The position numbers and the translations under genes were made by a program. Below the pieces are notes generated by a model. The model searched no databases, had not been told where the DNA came from, and worked only from the letters and a program-made list of their open reading frames with translations. Below are positions 36,111-44,517 of a stretch of 64,000 bases of DNA, in pieces; position 1 is the first letter of the stretch, and the number at the start of each line of letters is the position of its first letter. Source of the stretch: Flavobacterium sp. I3-2 (GTDB lineage: Bacteria; Bacteroidota; Bacteroidia; Flavobacteriales; Flavobacteriaceae); assembly GCF_013389595.1 (NCBI RefSeq), contig NZ_CP058306.1, positions 3,410,001-3,474,000 on the forward strand. The letters run 5' to 3'.

Positions 36111-36809
36111 ATGAGCGTAAGCAGTACAAAAAATAAACAAGTCAAGTTTTTTTCTACTTTTAATGAATTAGTTGAAACACCTTTTGAAGGTATTGTTAAT
36201 GCACATTGTTTGAACAGAAATTTAGTAGGCAATTTTGAAGAAGTTGTAAACAAACTAATTCTGAAAGAAGACATTACAACAATCACAATTGAAGAATTAG
36301 AGCAATTAGAACTTTCTGATAATGGCAATAAAGCCAGAGAAATCATAATAAATGATTACATCCTATTAGCTAATTTAGGAGCTTCACCCACAATTAATTT
36401 ATTAAAACATTACGAACGAGATACTCATTTAGATTTTTTTCCTTTAGATGTATATTCCTTTCATGTTGATTCATCGCAAATTGCAACAGATACTTTTTTA
36501 TGTACATATTATGGTGCCTCAAGCGACATTCTCCCTAATGATGCTGTTACTCAAAAAATTTTAATCCCAGAAATAAGAACAAAATTAAAAGAGTTATACG
36601 AAGTTAATGAAAATGAATTCGAATCTTTTTTAGAAGAATTTTATTTTAATTTACATTACCAAGCGAATCCAGATGCAAAACCAATAAACCTAGGCTTAGG
36701 AAATCTTTGGAGATTAGCCGTTAAAAACCCTCAACAGATTGTTCCTCCTTGCGTTCATCGTGCCCCAAAAGAAAACAAAAATGAATTACGCTTATTACTC
36801 ATTTGTTAG
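36111..36809 (+). CDS. DUF1826 family protein
   Basis: 232 residues matching the DUF1826 pattern: a helical N-terminal half, then DVYSFHVDSSQIATDTFLCTYYG, the ILPNDAVTQK segment, and the C-terminal PPCVHRAPKEN...ELRLLL motif. The HxD in FHVD with the later histidine in CVHRAP resembles the iron triad of 2-oxoglutarate dioxygenase-like cupins, but this is a comparison by eye and the family is uncharacterised. In other bacteria DUF1826 genes often sit near zinc-homeostasis genes (recollection). Here it lies between the monooxygenase and tRNA-Arg. The start at 36111 follows a 120-bp AT-rich promoter region. Confidence 0.75.
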   Translation: MSVSSTKNKQVKFFSTFNELVETPFEGIVNAHCLNRNLVGNFEEVVNKLILKEDITTITIEELEQLELSDNGNKAREIIINDYILLANLGASPTINLLKHYERDTHLDFFPLDVYSFHVDSSQIATDTFLCTYYGASSDILPNDAVTQKILIPEIRTKLKELYEVNENEFESFLEEFYFNLHYQANPDAKPINLGLGNLWRLAVKNPQQIVPPCVHRAPKENKNELRLLLIC

Positions 36810-36832
36810 TATATAAAATTTTTTCAAACAAA

Positions 36833-36858
36833 AAAAGCAACTCGATTGAGTTGCTTTT
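36833..36858. terminator. bidirectional terminator
   Basis: 11-bp stem, AAAAGCAACTC with its complement, and the loop GATT. It serves the DUF1826 gene on the + strand and directly follows the tRNA-Arg 3' end on the minus strand. Confidence 0.9.
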
Positions 36859-36859
36859 G

Positions 36860-36933
36860 TGATCCAATCAGGATTCGAACCTGAGACCTACTGCTTAGAA
36901 GGCAGTTGCTCTATCCAGCTGAGCTATTGGACC
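36860..36933 (-). tRNA. tRNA-Arg (anticodon TCT)
   Basis: A full cloverleaf on the minus strand: acceptor GGTCCAA with TTGGATC (one G-T pair), D-arm AGCTCAGCTGGATAGAGCA, anticodon arm ACTGC-CTTCTAA-GCAGT with anticodon TCT, T-arm CAGGTTCGAATCCTG and discriminator A. CCA is not encoded. It is the last clearly chromosomal feature before the RteC/metal island, which lies on its 5' side. Confidence 0.95.
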
Positions 36934-37364
36934 TAACCTAACACTTAAGTTATTTTGTCGTCCTGTCGGGACAATTTTCGAACCATTTTATTAATGATTT
37001 AAAACTGTTGTTGTCCGATATTGACTTTTAATATCATAGAAAATTCAAGTAGATGAACTTTATCTTTTTTTATTAACGGTGCAAAAATATGCATTTATAG
37101 TAATACAAAGCAACAATTTCGTTGCGAAAATTTCGAAATAATTTATAAAAAACTCTATGCCAATGCTTTAATTAAAATTTAAGACAATTTTAAAGCATAA
37201 AAGATTAATTTAATCAGTATTTGCAAATAATATGAGTTCTATAAACGCTAAAAATGTTATTGGTAATAATTTAGTAAATTGTATTTACAGCATTTAATTT
37301 TTATATAACTATACATACATAACTTCATTTAGTGTATGAAATGTCACACATTTAAACTCTGTTT
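36934..37364. other. tRNA-proximal intergenic region, possible island junction
   Basis: 431 bp without a gene. At 36957-36983 the + strand reads GTCCTGTCGGGA, then CAATT, then TTCGAACC. Apart from the 5-base insertion this resembles the complement of a tRNA 3' end (T-arm plus acceptor half). The rest is AT-rich with no strong repeat. The backbone-island boundary probably lies here, but I see no flanking direct repeat or integrase. Confidence 0.35.
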
Positions 37365-38195
37365 TCATTTTTCGTCCTGCTCATCCATTCTTTTGATAAG
37401 TGCATCGCGAAGACTATCGAGAAATTTGGTTCGATTTATCTTCCTTCCTTTTAATTCTAAATAAGAATGATAGAAGTCTCCTAAATCAATATTAAACATA
37501 TTCTCAAATGTTTTTGCTATAACCTTAATATCAATATTACCATTTTCAATTGAACCATTGGAATGTAGAGAATAGATTAACTCAACCAAAGCTGTTTTAC
37601 TACCAGTCCAATTTAAACTTAAATTTTTTGATATATGTTTTTTATTATTGTTATTCAATTGGTCTTCAAGATATACCTGTATTAAATCGTTGGCAATAAT
37701 TTTAGCTACTTTATAATCGTGTGAGGTTGCAAATTTATGATCTGCTTCAAAATAATAAGTATCTAAGCTTAATTTTATATCATGATTTCCTCTGATAAAG
37801 TATTTTTTATCTAAATGGGTGCTATTAGTTCTGTAGTATTTATAAAATTCCAAATTAGCATCAAAAAAACGCTTGATCTTACTAAGCTCAAGATTGAGAT
37901 ATTGTTTAATAATTTTATCACCTCCTCTGGGCCGTTTTGTTTCAATTTTATATATAGAATTTAAATATATCAATTTTGAAACTAACTGAGGTTTAAGTTG
38001 TTTGAAAAAGAATATTTCTTCATCTTCATCTTTGAATCCTTTTTTCTTGACATATTCCTTTGCCGAATCAAGCCTTTGTAAAACTAATACAATAGCATTT
38101 TCATACAACTCTAACGAGTTATTGCTATGCTCGTAAGTCAGTTCAGTTATTCTATCATCCAATTCATTCATCAAAGAATGGCAATAATCTATCAT
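37365..38195 (-). CDS. RteC-family protein
   Basis: 276 residues from the ATG at 38195. The frame opens at 38228, but a terminator stem ends only 8 bp upstream of that codon. The protein matches RteC: an N-terminal helical part, FFFKQLKPQLVSKLIYLNSIYKIE, the RPRGGDKIIKQYLNLEL block, YYRTNSTHLDKKYFIRG, and a C-terminal LSLNWTGSKTALVELIYSLHSNGSIENG domain. In the Bacteroides element CTnDOT, RteC activates excision genes, and relatives mark integrative elements across Bacteroidetes. Its presence beside a tRNA supports an island here. No other mobility gene is in view, so the element is either incomplete or extends beyond the window. Confidence 0.85.
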   Translation of the reverse strand: MIDYCHSLMNELDDRITELTYEHSNNSLELYENAIVLVLQRLDSAKEYVKKKGFKDEDEEIFFFKQLKPQLVSKLIYLNSIYKIETKRPRGGDKIIKQYLNLELSKIKRFFDANLEFYKYYRTNSTHLDKKYFIRGNHDIKLSLDTYYFEADHKFATSHDYKVAKIIANDLIQVYLEDQLNNNNKKHISKNLSLNWTGSKTALVELIYSLHSNGSIENGNIDIKVIAKTFENMFNIDLGDFYHSYLELKGRKINRTKFLDSLRDALIKRMDEQDEK

Positions 38196-38235
38196 TAAAA
38201 CAAGGATTTTAAATTTAAAAACTGGCATAAAAAAT

Positions 38236-38283
38236 AAAATGAGGTAATAATTGCAGGCATCCTACAATAAATTACCTCATTTT
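38236..38283 (-). terminator. terminator after HMA protein 1
   Basis: 13-bp arms, AAAATGAGGTAAT and ATTACCTCATTTT, with a 22-base loop. On the minus strand they are followed by TTTTATTTTTT. It ends the small HMA gene and insulates RteC. Confidence 0.75.
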
Positions 38284-38356
38284 AAATTGCGATAGTATAA
38301 TTATTTAAAAGAATACTATCCATTATCACTCTCAGGATAAAATATAGAGTGGTAAA

Positions 38357-38578
38357 TTACTCTGCTAAAGGTTCTGCTTTAAATCCTTTTCTGTTAACGA
38401 TAGCGATGATCTCATCTTCTGTAATTCCTTCTGATTTTACAGTTAAGATTTTATCATTATTAGCTGTATCTACATTCCATTCACAGATACCTTCCGCACT
38501 GTCAAAATCTGCTTTTACTTTTGATACACATCCTCCACAATTAAGGTTTGTCTTGAATTGAAATTCTTTATTTTCCAT
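38357..38578 (-). CDS. HMA-domain copper chaperone-like protein 1
   Basis: 73 residues, a single heavy-metal-associated ferredoxin-like fold. The metal loop is LNCGGCVSKV (CxxC near residue 14), and the second half ends GFKAEPLAE. Single HMA proteins of this size (CopZ type) deliver Cu(I) to ATPases or other acceptors in the cytosol. It is about 70% identical by eye to the second HMA protein at 43940-44161, so one is a duplicate. It is preceded by the 36-bp island promoter element (38644-38679) with a TTTTG-type -7 box, and is monocistronic, ending at the terminator at 38236. Confidence 0.88.
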   Translation of the reverse strand: MENKEFQFKTNLNCGGCVSKVKADFDSAEGICEWNVDTANNDKILTVKSEGITEDEIIAIVNRKGFKAEPLAE

Positions 38579-38611
38579 TTTTTAATTTATTTATAATGTA
38601 TATTTATACTA

Positions 38612-38679
38612 CAAAATTCTGTATTTTCTTATTTTTTTTATTATGATATTCCTTGTTTGATTTACGATTTTTACTGATT
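38612..38679 (-). promoter_or_regulatory. island promoter element a (HMA protein 1)
   Basis: A 36-bp element on the minus strand (38644-38679), beginning AATCAGTAAA and ending GGAATATCA, followed 24 nt later by GAATTTTG (38612-38619). One of five promoters with the same layout; see the other lettered elements. Confidence 0.65.
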
Positions 38680-38684
38680 TTTTT

Positions 38685-39542
38685 TTAGTGTTTGTGATGA
38701 TGATTATGACCTTCGCTCGTTTTGTTACCCTCAGCAACATGTACCGTAAAATCTACAGTGTGCACTTTATTACTAATCTTAAATTGCATCCACATTCTAT
38801 ATAAACCTGGTTTCTTGATTAGTGTTTCTGCATAAATCTGATAACTTTCATTAGACATTGGGTGAATATGCAAAAATTCTTTTTCAGCTTTGCTTATCAT
38901 TACAATATGAGCTTTTGCTCCTAAATAGTTTTGCAATTCAGCGTCATTAATCTTGTTACCATCTTTTAGAATCTCAAATTGCAATGGCTGGCTTGTATTT
39001 GTTTTCAAATCTGCACCATTCAATAATTTGGCAGTATAACCATCTGATTCCGATTCAAATTTTGCATTTGTATCTAACTGTGCTATTTCTGTAGTATTTC
39101 CTACTACATTTAACGAATGTTTGTAAACATTCCCTTCCTCGTTCTCAGGCTTATAATCTACAAAAAATAAGTAGTCCCCAGCAGTTGGAAATATTTCATC
39201 AATAAGATAAGAACCGTCTTCTTGTTCAATGGGATGGATATGGTCAAACCAAGTTAGTTCTTCATTCACAACTAGAAGATGCATTTTCATTTCATGTACT
39301 TCTTCTAATGACACAACTTTATCTTCGTTCTTTACAATGATTTTAAACTGCGTCGATTTCCCTGCTTCAATAACTTCAGGTTCAGAAGATATAATCACAT
39401 CAAAATGCTTTGCTGTTCCTTTATTTTCTGGAACTAAATTCATTCCACATTTTGAACATTTATCACCTTTATTCCCTTTGACTTCTGGGTGCATAGGGCA
39501 AATAAATATATTTTCGCTGCTGGATTGATGTTGTGTATTCAT
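38685..39542 (-). CDS. heavy-metal-binding-domain (HMBD) protein with His-rich tail
   Basis: 285 residues. The N-terminus has the HMBD/YHS-like metal motif IFICPMHPEVKGNKGDKCSKCGMNLVP. Two beta-sandwich repeats follow, each with a histidine/methionine cluster: HEMKMHLLVVNEELTWFDHIHP and AKAHIVMISKAEKEFLHIHP. The protein ends in HNHHHKH. I see no signal peptide, so it may be cytosolic, unusual for such a domain set. The cluster pattern suggests copper (or silver) binding and buffering; no enzyme activity is apparent. It has its own copy of the island promoter element (39635-39670), which overlaps the 3' end of the upstream MFS gene, so it is expressed separately from it. Confidence 0.82.
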   Translation of the reverse strand: MNTQHQSSSENIFICPMHPEVKGNKGDKCSKCGMNLVPENKGTAKHFDVIISSEPEVIEAGKSTQFKIIVKNEDKVVSLEEVHEMKMHLLVVNEELTWFDHIHPIEQEDGSYLIDEIFPTAGDYLFFVDYKPENEEGNVYKHSLNVVGNTTEIAQLDTNAKFESESDGYTAKLLNGADLKTNTSQPLQFEILKDGNKINDAELQNYLGAKAHIVMISKAEKEFLHIHPMSNESYQIYAETLIKKPGLYRMWMQFKISNKVHTVDFTVHVAEGNKTSEGHNHHHKH

Positions 39543-39601
39543 AATATTTTTTTTTAAAACGTTAATTATTTTGATATTATAACTTGATTCTTTTCTAATT
39601 A

Positions 39602-39670
39602 CAAAGTTCCTTATTATTTCGTTTTTATTAGTTACGATTTTTTGGAAGATAATTGTGATTTTTACTGATT
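39602..39670 (-). promoter_or_regulatory. island promoter element e (HMBD protein)
   Basis: The minus strand has AATCAGTAAAAATCACAA at the start of a degenerate 36-bp element (39635-39670). It is 25 nt upstream of GAACTTTG (39602-39609), giving 61 nt from AATCAG to the -7 box as in elements b, c and f. It overlaps the stop of the MFS gene. Confidence 0.55.
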
Positions 39671-40858
39671 CTCGTGCGCGCTCTTATTTGTCATTGTAAT
39701 TTTAATTACCGCAATTAATGTAATAAGAAGCATTGGAATTAAAACAATATTAATGCCATTCCAGCCCCAATTATTAAATAAACTTCCTGCAAAAAAACTG
39801 GCAATACTGATTACTGCAAAAACCGTGAAGTCATGAAATGCTTGTGTTTTTTCTTTCTCTTCAGGTCTATATACTTGTGTTAATAATGCGGATCCACCAA
39901 TAAACAAGAAGTTCCAACCTAAACCAACAATAAATAATGCCGATACGAAATGTGTAAAATCGGTACCAGAAAGAGCAATGAAAATATAGAGAAACAAAAT
40001 CGACAATCCAGTTGTAATGATTCTATAAACTCCAAATTTCTGAATGAGGATGCCTGTAAAAAATGAGGGCAAAAACATACCTAACACATGCCATTGAATT
40101 ACAGTTGCCGAATCATCAGAACTATGACCGAAACCATGCATTGCAATAGGCGTAACCGTCATAGACATTCCCATCACCGCAAAAGCTGTAGCTGATGAAA
40201 GCACAGCTAAAACGGCATCTTTACTTTTGAAAATTTCTTTTAATGAACGACCTTTTTTTAAAGATTCATTATTTCGAGCTACCGGCTTTGCTTGAAATTT
40301 AAGTAACGAAACTACTCCAAATGCCAAGACACTTAAAAGTACAATAGAAAAAAAAGAATATGCATAAGGCATGCTTCCCAAATGCTGTGTAAATCTTGCC
40401 AAATTAGGTCCCGCAAATGCTGCAACGACACCTCCGGCAATCACAAAAGAAATGGCTTTACTCTTTGCATTATCCGGCACAGAATCTGCAGCCGCAAAAC
40501 GATAATACTGTGAAAACCCTTGATAAGCGCCAATCAACATATTTCCAATAGCAAAAATCCAGAACGAATTCTGAACAATTCCATACCAAGAAACTAAGCC
40601 AGCAAGAACGCCTATCAATGTTCCAATCATAAAGGCTTTCCTTTGACCTAAATTTTTAATAATTATTGACGCTGGAATCATCATAGCTGCTGCGCCAACT
40701 GTAATCATCGCAACTGGAATGGTTGACATGTTTTTATCAGAAGCCATAACCATTCCTACAATTCCTGAAAGTGTAATGACTAATATCGATGCGGTCTGAA
40801 ATAATGCTTGTGATAAAAACAAGAGGTATACATTATTCCATTTTATTTTAGCTGTCAT
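39662..40858 (-). CDS. MFS transporter
   Basis: 398 residues in twelve hydrophobic segments with the major-facilitator layout. A loop after TM2 holds NLGQRKAFMIG (the GxxxDR/RK region), and a charged central loop after TM6 (NNESLKKGRSLKEIFKSKDAVL) divides the halves. The substrate is not readable, but it is flanked by copper genes and driven by the same promoter element (40912-40947), so metal or metal-chelate export is likely (inference). The -7 box at 40879-40886 leaves a leader of only about 15 nt before ATG at 40858. A terminator separates it from the oxidase gene upstream. Confidence 0.88.
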   Translation of the reverse strand: MTAKIKWNNVYLLFLSQALFQTASILVITLSGIVGMVMASDKNMSTIPVAMITVGAAAMMIPASIIIKNLGQRKAFMIGTLIGVLAGLVSWYGIVQNSFWIFAIGNMLIGAYQGFSQYYRFAAADSVPDNAKSKAISFVIAGGVVAAFAGPNLARFTQHLGSMPYAYSFFSIVLLSVLAFGVVSLLKFQAKPVARNNESLKKGRSLKEIFKSKDAVLAVLSSATAFAVMGMSMTVTPIAMHGFGHSSDDSATVIQWHVLGMFLPSFFTGILIQKFGVYRIITTGLSILFLYIFIALSGTDFTHFVSALFIVGLGWNFLFIGGSALLTQVYRPEEKEKTQAFHDFTVFAVISIASFFAGSLFNNWGWNGINIVLIPMLLITLIAVIKITMTNKSAHENQ

Positions 40859-40878
40859 AATCTTAAAAATTTACAATA

Positions 40879-40947
40879 CAAAATTGTCAAATTAGTTTAA
40901 TCTTCTTGTTGTGATATTTCTTGTTTGATTTATGAGGTTTACTGATT
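40879..40947 (-). promoter_or_regulatory. island promoter element b (MFS transporter)
   Basis: 36-bp element (40912-40947), minus strand AATCAGTAAACCTCATAAAT and onward to AAATATCA, 25 nt upstream of CAATTTTG (40879-40886). Confidence 0.65.
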
Positions 40948-40967
40948 ATTCCGTACTTGTGTAAAAT

Positions 40968-41004
40968 AAAAAACGGTTATGACGTAATGTAATAACCGTT
41001 TTTT
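40968..41004 (-). terminator. terminator after the multicopper oxidase
   Basis: Perfect 13-bp stem, AAAAAACGGTTAT with its complement, and an 11-base loop. It lies 20 bp after the oxidase stop, with T runs on both strands. Confidence 0.88.
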
Positions 41005-41024
41005 ATTTCCCTTTGTTGTTAATA

Positions 41025-43385
41025 TTAATAATTAACTGATAAACCTACTCCAAAGCCCATATCGCTATCATAATGTGTTCTCACACCGATATGTCTTGTA
41101 AGGATATATCGCAAATCTGCCATATATTCCATATCCGTATTTACCATAAACCCTGCTCGCAATCTTTTGGAAAGAGGTATATCCTCTCGCATTAGCGAAA
41201 CACGAAAAATACCATCGTGATATACCTCCGCTTGTACATTAACCAACATAGGTAAGGTATACATAACACCAAGACTAAATGCTCCTCGTTTATCTTTTTT
41301 ATTTACTTGTCCAAAAAGATTTTTTTCATGCTCATCCATTCCCATTTTACGATAACGCCAGTCGAAACCAATAAAAGGCATCAACCATTGCATTTTTCCT
41401 ATATAACGACCAAAATGAGTTTCCACTTCGTAACCGTGCATATCATTGTAACCTAATCTCCATTCTGTACCCAAACTATATCGAGCATTCATAAACATCA
41501 TTTCACCGTCATTACCATTGGTCGCAAAATCATTCTGAGCCATAAAATGGATCATATTACTTTCACGCTGTAACATTTTATAGGCTTTATCCTTATTGGG
41601 CAAATAAGGGTTTTTATAATCACCCACAGCAAAAACTTTGTTCATACCTGCCATCATGTGATACAATATATGACAATGAAAAAACCAATCACCTTCTTCA
41701 TTTGCGAGGAATTCAATGGTATCGGTTTCCATCGGCATAATGTCAATGATGTTTTTCATCGGAGCGTTTTCTCCTTTATCGTTTAGTAATCTAAAATCGA
41801 ATCCGTGTAAGTGAATAGGATGTCGCATCATCGAATTATTATAGAGTGTAATGCGCAATACTTCGCCTTTCTTTACAGGTATTTTATCGCTTTCAGATAG
41901 TACTTTATCATCCATACTCCATACATAACGGTTCATATTTCCGGTCAATGTAAACTTCAATTCTTTTACGGGTGCATTTTTAGGTAGTTCAGTATTATTT
42001 GGAGATTTCAGCATGGCATAATTAAGCGTTACAATCTCGCTTAATGCATTCGCATTATAGCGATTTGGATCTTCATTCATATTCATCTCACCATGGTTCA
42101 TTTGACTATGATCGGTTTTTTCAGCACTTTGCTTCATGTTCATATCTCCATGATCCATTTTGCTATGATCCATTGCTTCGTCTATTTTCTTTCCTTTTTT
42201 CTTTTCCTCGCCCGTAATCTCTGGATACATAACGACATTCATATCCATTTGATTCCAACTCATATTCATTCCCATATCATCAAGGTCTCCATTCATTTTC
42301 ATCATATCGTTCATCATCTTCATACCTTCAAAATATTTAAGACGAGGCATGGCACCAACCATTGTTTTCTCTCCATTCCCGATAAAATAACTGGTAGATT
42401 GGGTACGATCTTCTGTTGTAGCCATGAACTCATAAGCTTTACCGTTTTCAGGAATGGTAACCACCACATCATACGTCTCTGAAACCGCAATTATTAGACG
42501 ATCAACATCTACAGGTTCTACGTCATTTCCATCACTAGCCACCACTGTCATTTTACCACCAGCATATCTTAACCAGAAGTAGGACGATGCACCTCCATTA
42601 GAAATGCGCAAACGTACTTTATCACCTGCTTTCAGAGATTTACCATCTATCGATTTCAAATCTGTCAAATGATTTCCATTCATCAATACTTTGTCGTAGT
42701 AAACATCACTTACGTCCATCGCCATCATACGTTTCCATTCATTTTTCAGTTTTGTTTTGAAATTTCCTGTACGAATAGCTTCCGCATAACTTTGAGTTGC
42801 TCCCTTTTGTATAGCGAACCAGTCGCTTGCGTTATGTAGCATGCGATGAACATTTTCCGGCTTAAGATTTGTCCATTCACTTAACATAATGGGTATTTCT
42901 GGCAAATCGTCAATCCCTTTTCTAAATGTTTTATCATCAGCTTTCTTATGCATGATAAAGCTCCCATACATACCAATCTGCTCTTGCAATCCTGAATGAG
43001 AATGATACCAATGCGTTCCCGTTTGAATAATAGGGAAACGATACGTAAAGGTTTCACCAGGTTCAATGGGCATTTGCGTTAAAAAAGGAACGCCATCTTC
43101 TTTATTGGGCAGAAATAATCCGTGCCAATGCAATGAGGTACTTTCTTTAAGTTGATTATGTAACACTATTTCTGCCGTATCGCCTTCAGTAAATTCAAGT
43201 GTTGGCATTGGTATTTGCCCATTTACAGCGATTGCTCTTTTTTCTTTGCCTGCATAGTTTACGATGGTATCTTTTACATACAAATCGTAACGTACTACTT
43301 TTTGGGCTATACCGACCTGTGATATGAAGAGCGCTAACAGAGTTAGCAGCAACAACTTTTTGTGAAGAAATTTTTTATTATTCAT
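41025..43385 (-). CDS. multicopper oxidase (CopA-like) with C-terminal barrel-like extension
   Basis: 786 residues from ATG at 43385, which opens a good signal peptide (MNNKKFLHKKLLLLTLLALF...GIAQ); the frame also allows 43424. The oxidase part has the four copper clusters: LHWHGL, HWYHSHSG, HPIHLHGFDF and WFFHCHILYHMMAGM. Between domains lie Met-rich (MKMMNDMMKMNGDLDDMGMN) and His/Met-rich (DHSKMDHGDMN, twice) tracts typical of Cu(I)-oxidising CopA proteins. After about residue 620 a 165-residue extension of alternating amphipathic strands ends in GLSVNY, like a small outer-membrane barrel or CopB-type domain. It lies downstream of HMA protein 2 and DUF3347, with a hairpin in the gap. Periplasmic copper detoxification is the likely role. 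Confidence 0.9.
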   Translation of the reverse strand: MNNKKFLHKKLLLLTLLALFISQVGIAQKVVRYDLYVKDTIVNYAGKEKRAIAVNGQIPMPTLEFTEGDTAEIVLHNQLKESTSLHWHGLFLPNKEDGVPFLTQMPIEPGETFTYRFPIIQTGTHWYHSHSGLQEQIGMYGSFIMHKKADDKTFRKGIDDLPEIPIMLSEWTNLKPENVHRMLHNASDWFAIQKGATQSYAEAIRTGNFKTKLKNEWKRMMAMDVSDVYYDKVLMNGNHLTDLKSIDGKSLKAGDKVRLRISNGGASSYFWLRYAGGKMTVVASDGNDVEPVDVDRLIIAVSETYDVVVTIPENGKAYEFMATTEDRTQSTSYFIGNGEKTMVGAMPRLKYFEGMKMMNDMMKMNGDLDDMGMNMSWNQMDMNVVMYPEITGEEKKKGKKIDEAMDHSKMDHGDMNMKQSAEKTDHSQMNHGEMNMNEDPNRYNANALSEIVTLNYAMLKSPNNTELPKNAPVKELKFTLTGNMNRYVWSMDDKVLSESDKIPVKKGEVLRITLYNNSMMRHPIHLHGFDFRLLNDKGENAPMKNIIDIMPMETDTIEFLANEEGDWFFHCHILYHMMAGMNKVFAVGDYKNPYLPNKDKAYKMLQRESNMIHFMAQNDFATNGNDGEMMFMNARYSLGTEWRLGYNDMHGYEVETHFGRYIGKMQWLMPFIGFDWRYRKMGMDEHEKNLFGQVNKKDKRGAFSLGVMYTLPMLVNVQAEVYHDGIFRVSLMREDIPLSKRLRAGFMVNTDMEYMADLRYILTRHIGVRTHYDSDMGFGVGLSVNY

Positions 43386-43417
43386 TTTAAAAATCGCATT
43401 GGTTATACAAATATTAA

Positions 43418-43444
43418 AAGGCATTGTTCCCTGAGCAATGCCTT
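43418..43444 (-). terminator. weak intergenic hairpin before the oxidase gene
   Basis: 9-bp arms, AAGGCATTG and CAATGCCTT, in the 70-bp gap between DUF3347 and the oxidase, followed by TTTTAAT on the minus strand. It may attenuate transcription or stabilise RNA ends; it is too weak to call a full terminator. Confidence 0.4.
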
Positions 43445-43455
43445 AAAGGTTTTTA

Positions 43456-43899
43456 TTATTTAGTTTCTGCAACTTTACCACAAGTAAGCATTGATGAACC
43501 ATAATAAGGATTTTTAATATCTTTCTCTTTGCTCAACCAATATGCTTTTTTCATAGGACAATACTGATAATAAACAGGTTGATTTACTTTATCGGACGAC
43601 TTTACCAGTTTCCACATTATAGTAGAAACATCGTTAAAAGCTGCTCTTTGCTTTTCAATATTGTTTCCAGCCTTGTTTAATTTTTCTGTAGCTTTTAATA
43701 GATCGGTTTTCTGTGAAAAATTATCTTCACCTTTTACTGCATCGTTGAAAACCGAAATTGCGGTGCTCGCTGCTTTGCTATCACTACTTACTAAAGCGTT
43801 TTTTACACTGATGTAACTGTTTAACAGATTGCTTGTGTTTTGTGCAAAAGCAGAAAATCCAAACAACATTACGGTTATTGCTATTATTAACTTTTTCAT
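43456..43899 (-). CDS. DUF3347 family periplasmic protein
   Basis: 147 residues with a signal peptide (MKKLIIAITVMLFGFSAFAQ), a four-helix-like body and the DUF3347 C-terminal signature YQYCPMKKAYWLSKEKDIKNPYYGSSMLTCG. The signature pairs Cys-Pro-Met with a later cysteine, suited to Cu binding. DUF3347 domains occur with or are fused to CusB-type adaptors and copper genes; the biochemical role is unknown. It is the middle gene of the HMA 2, DUF3347, multicopper oxidase unit, 40 bp after the HMA stop, and is driven by the tandem promoter elements at 44195-44324. Confidence 0.85.
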   Translation of the reverse strand: MKKLIIAITVMLFGFSAFAQNTSNLLNSYISVKNALVSSDSKAASTAISVFNDAVKGEDNFSQKTDLLKATEKLNKAGNNIEKQRAAFNDVSTIMWKLVKSSDKVNQPVYYQYCPMKKAYWLSKEKDIKNPYYGSSMLTCGKVAETK

Positions 43900-43939
43900 T
43901 TTTTATCTCTTTTTTATGATTAATGAATTGCTTATTATA

Positions 43940-44161
43940 TTATTGTGAAATAGGTTCGGCTTTAAACCCTTTTTTCTTAATAATTGTAACGATTTCGTCT
44001 TCGCTAATTCCTTCTGATTTTACCGTAAGGATTTTATCACTATTTGCAGTATCTACATTCCATTCGCTGATACCATTAGCGCTATCTAAATCACCCTGTA
44101 CTTTAGCAACACAGTTACCACAGTTAAGGTTTGTCTTGAATTGAAGGTTTTTGCTTTCCAT
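43940..44161 (-). CDS. HMA-domain copper chaperone-like protein 2
   Basis: 73 residues from ATG at 44161. The frame opens at 44197, but the -7 box at 44195-44202 overlaps that codon, so it cannot be the start. The fold is the same single HMA domain as protein 1, with LNCGNCVAKVQGDLD and a GFKAEPISQ end. It differs from protein 1 mainly in the second residue pair of the metal loop (GN for GG). It heads the copper-oxidase operon and probably hands Cu(I) within it or buffers it. Confidence 0.88.
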   Translation of the reverse strand: MESKNLQFKTNLNCGNCVAKVQGDLDSANGISEWNVDTANSDKILTVKSEGISEDEIVTIIKKKGFKAEPISQ

Positions 44162-44194
44162 TGTTTTGAACTTTTTAATTGTATTTCTTGAGTA

Positions 44195-44324
44195 CAAAGT
44201 TCATAAGATAACAGGTAATATTGGTTGTGATATTCCTTGTTTGATTTATGACATTTACTGATTATTTACCATAAAATAGTTCCACTTGTAATATTTCGGG
44301 TTTGTTTTGTGACTTTTACTGATT
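44195..44324 (-). promoter_or_regulatory. island promoter elements c and d in tandem (copper-oxidase operon)
   Basis: Element c (44228-44263) begins AATCAGTAAATGTCATAAAT on the minus strand and lies 25 nt upstream of GAACTTTG (44195-44202). Element d (44289-44324), AATCAGTAAAAGTCACAAAA and onward, starts exactly 61 nt further upstream and has no -7 box of its own. Two regulator sites phased by about six helical turns are suggested. The remaining bases to 44518 carry no gene. Confidence 0.65.
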
Positions 44325-44517
44325 ATAGTGTTTGTTATAAATAAGTGAAATACATTTACAGAGGAATAACTAACTAATTATAAAATGTCTATCAAAACCT
44401 TTCTATCGGTTTTGCATCGTGCTATGTTATAGCTGGTATACAAGTTCTAAATGCAACTACACTTCATCAAGTGTACACAAATCATGTATCAAAATCATAT
44501 TATAAAAATAAAAAACA

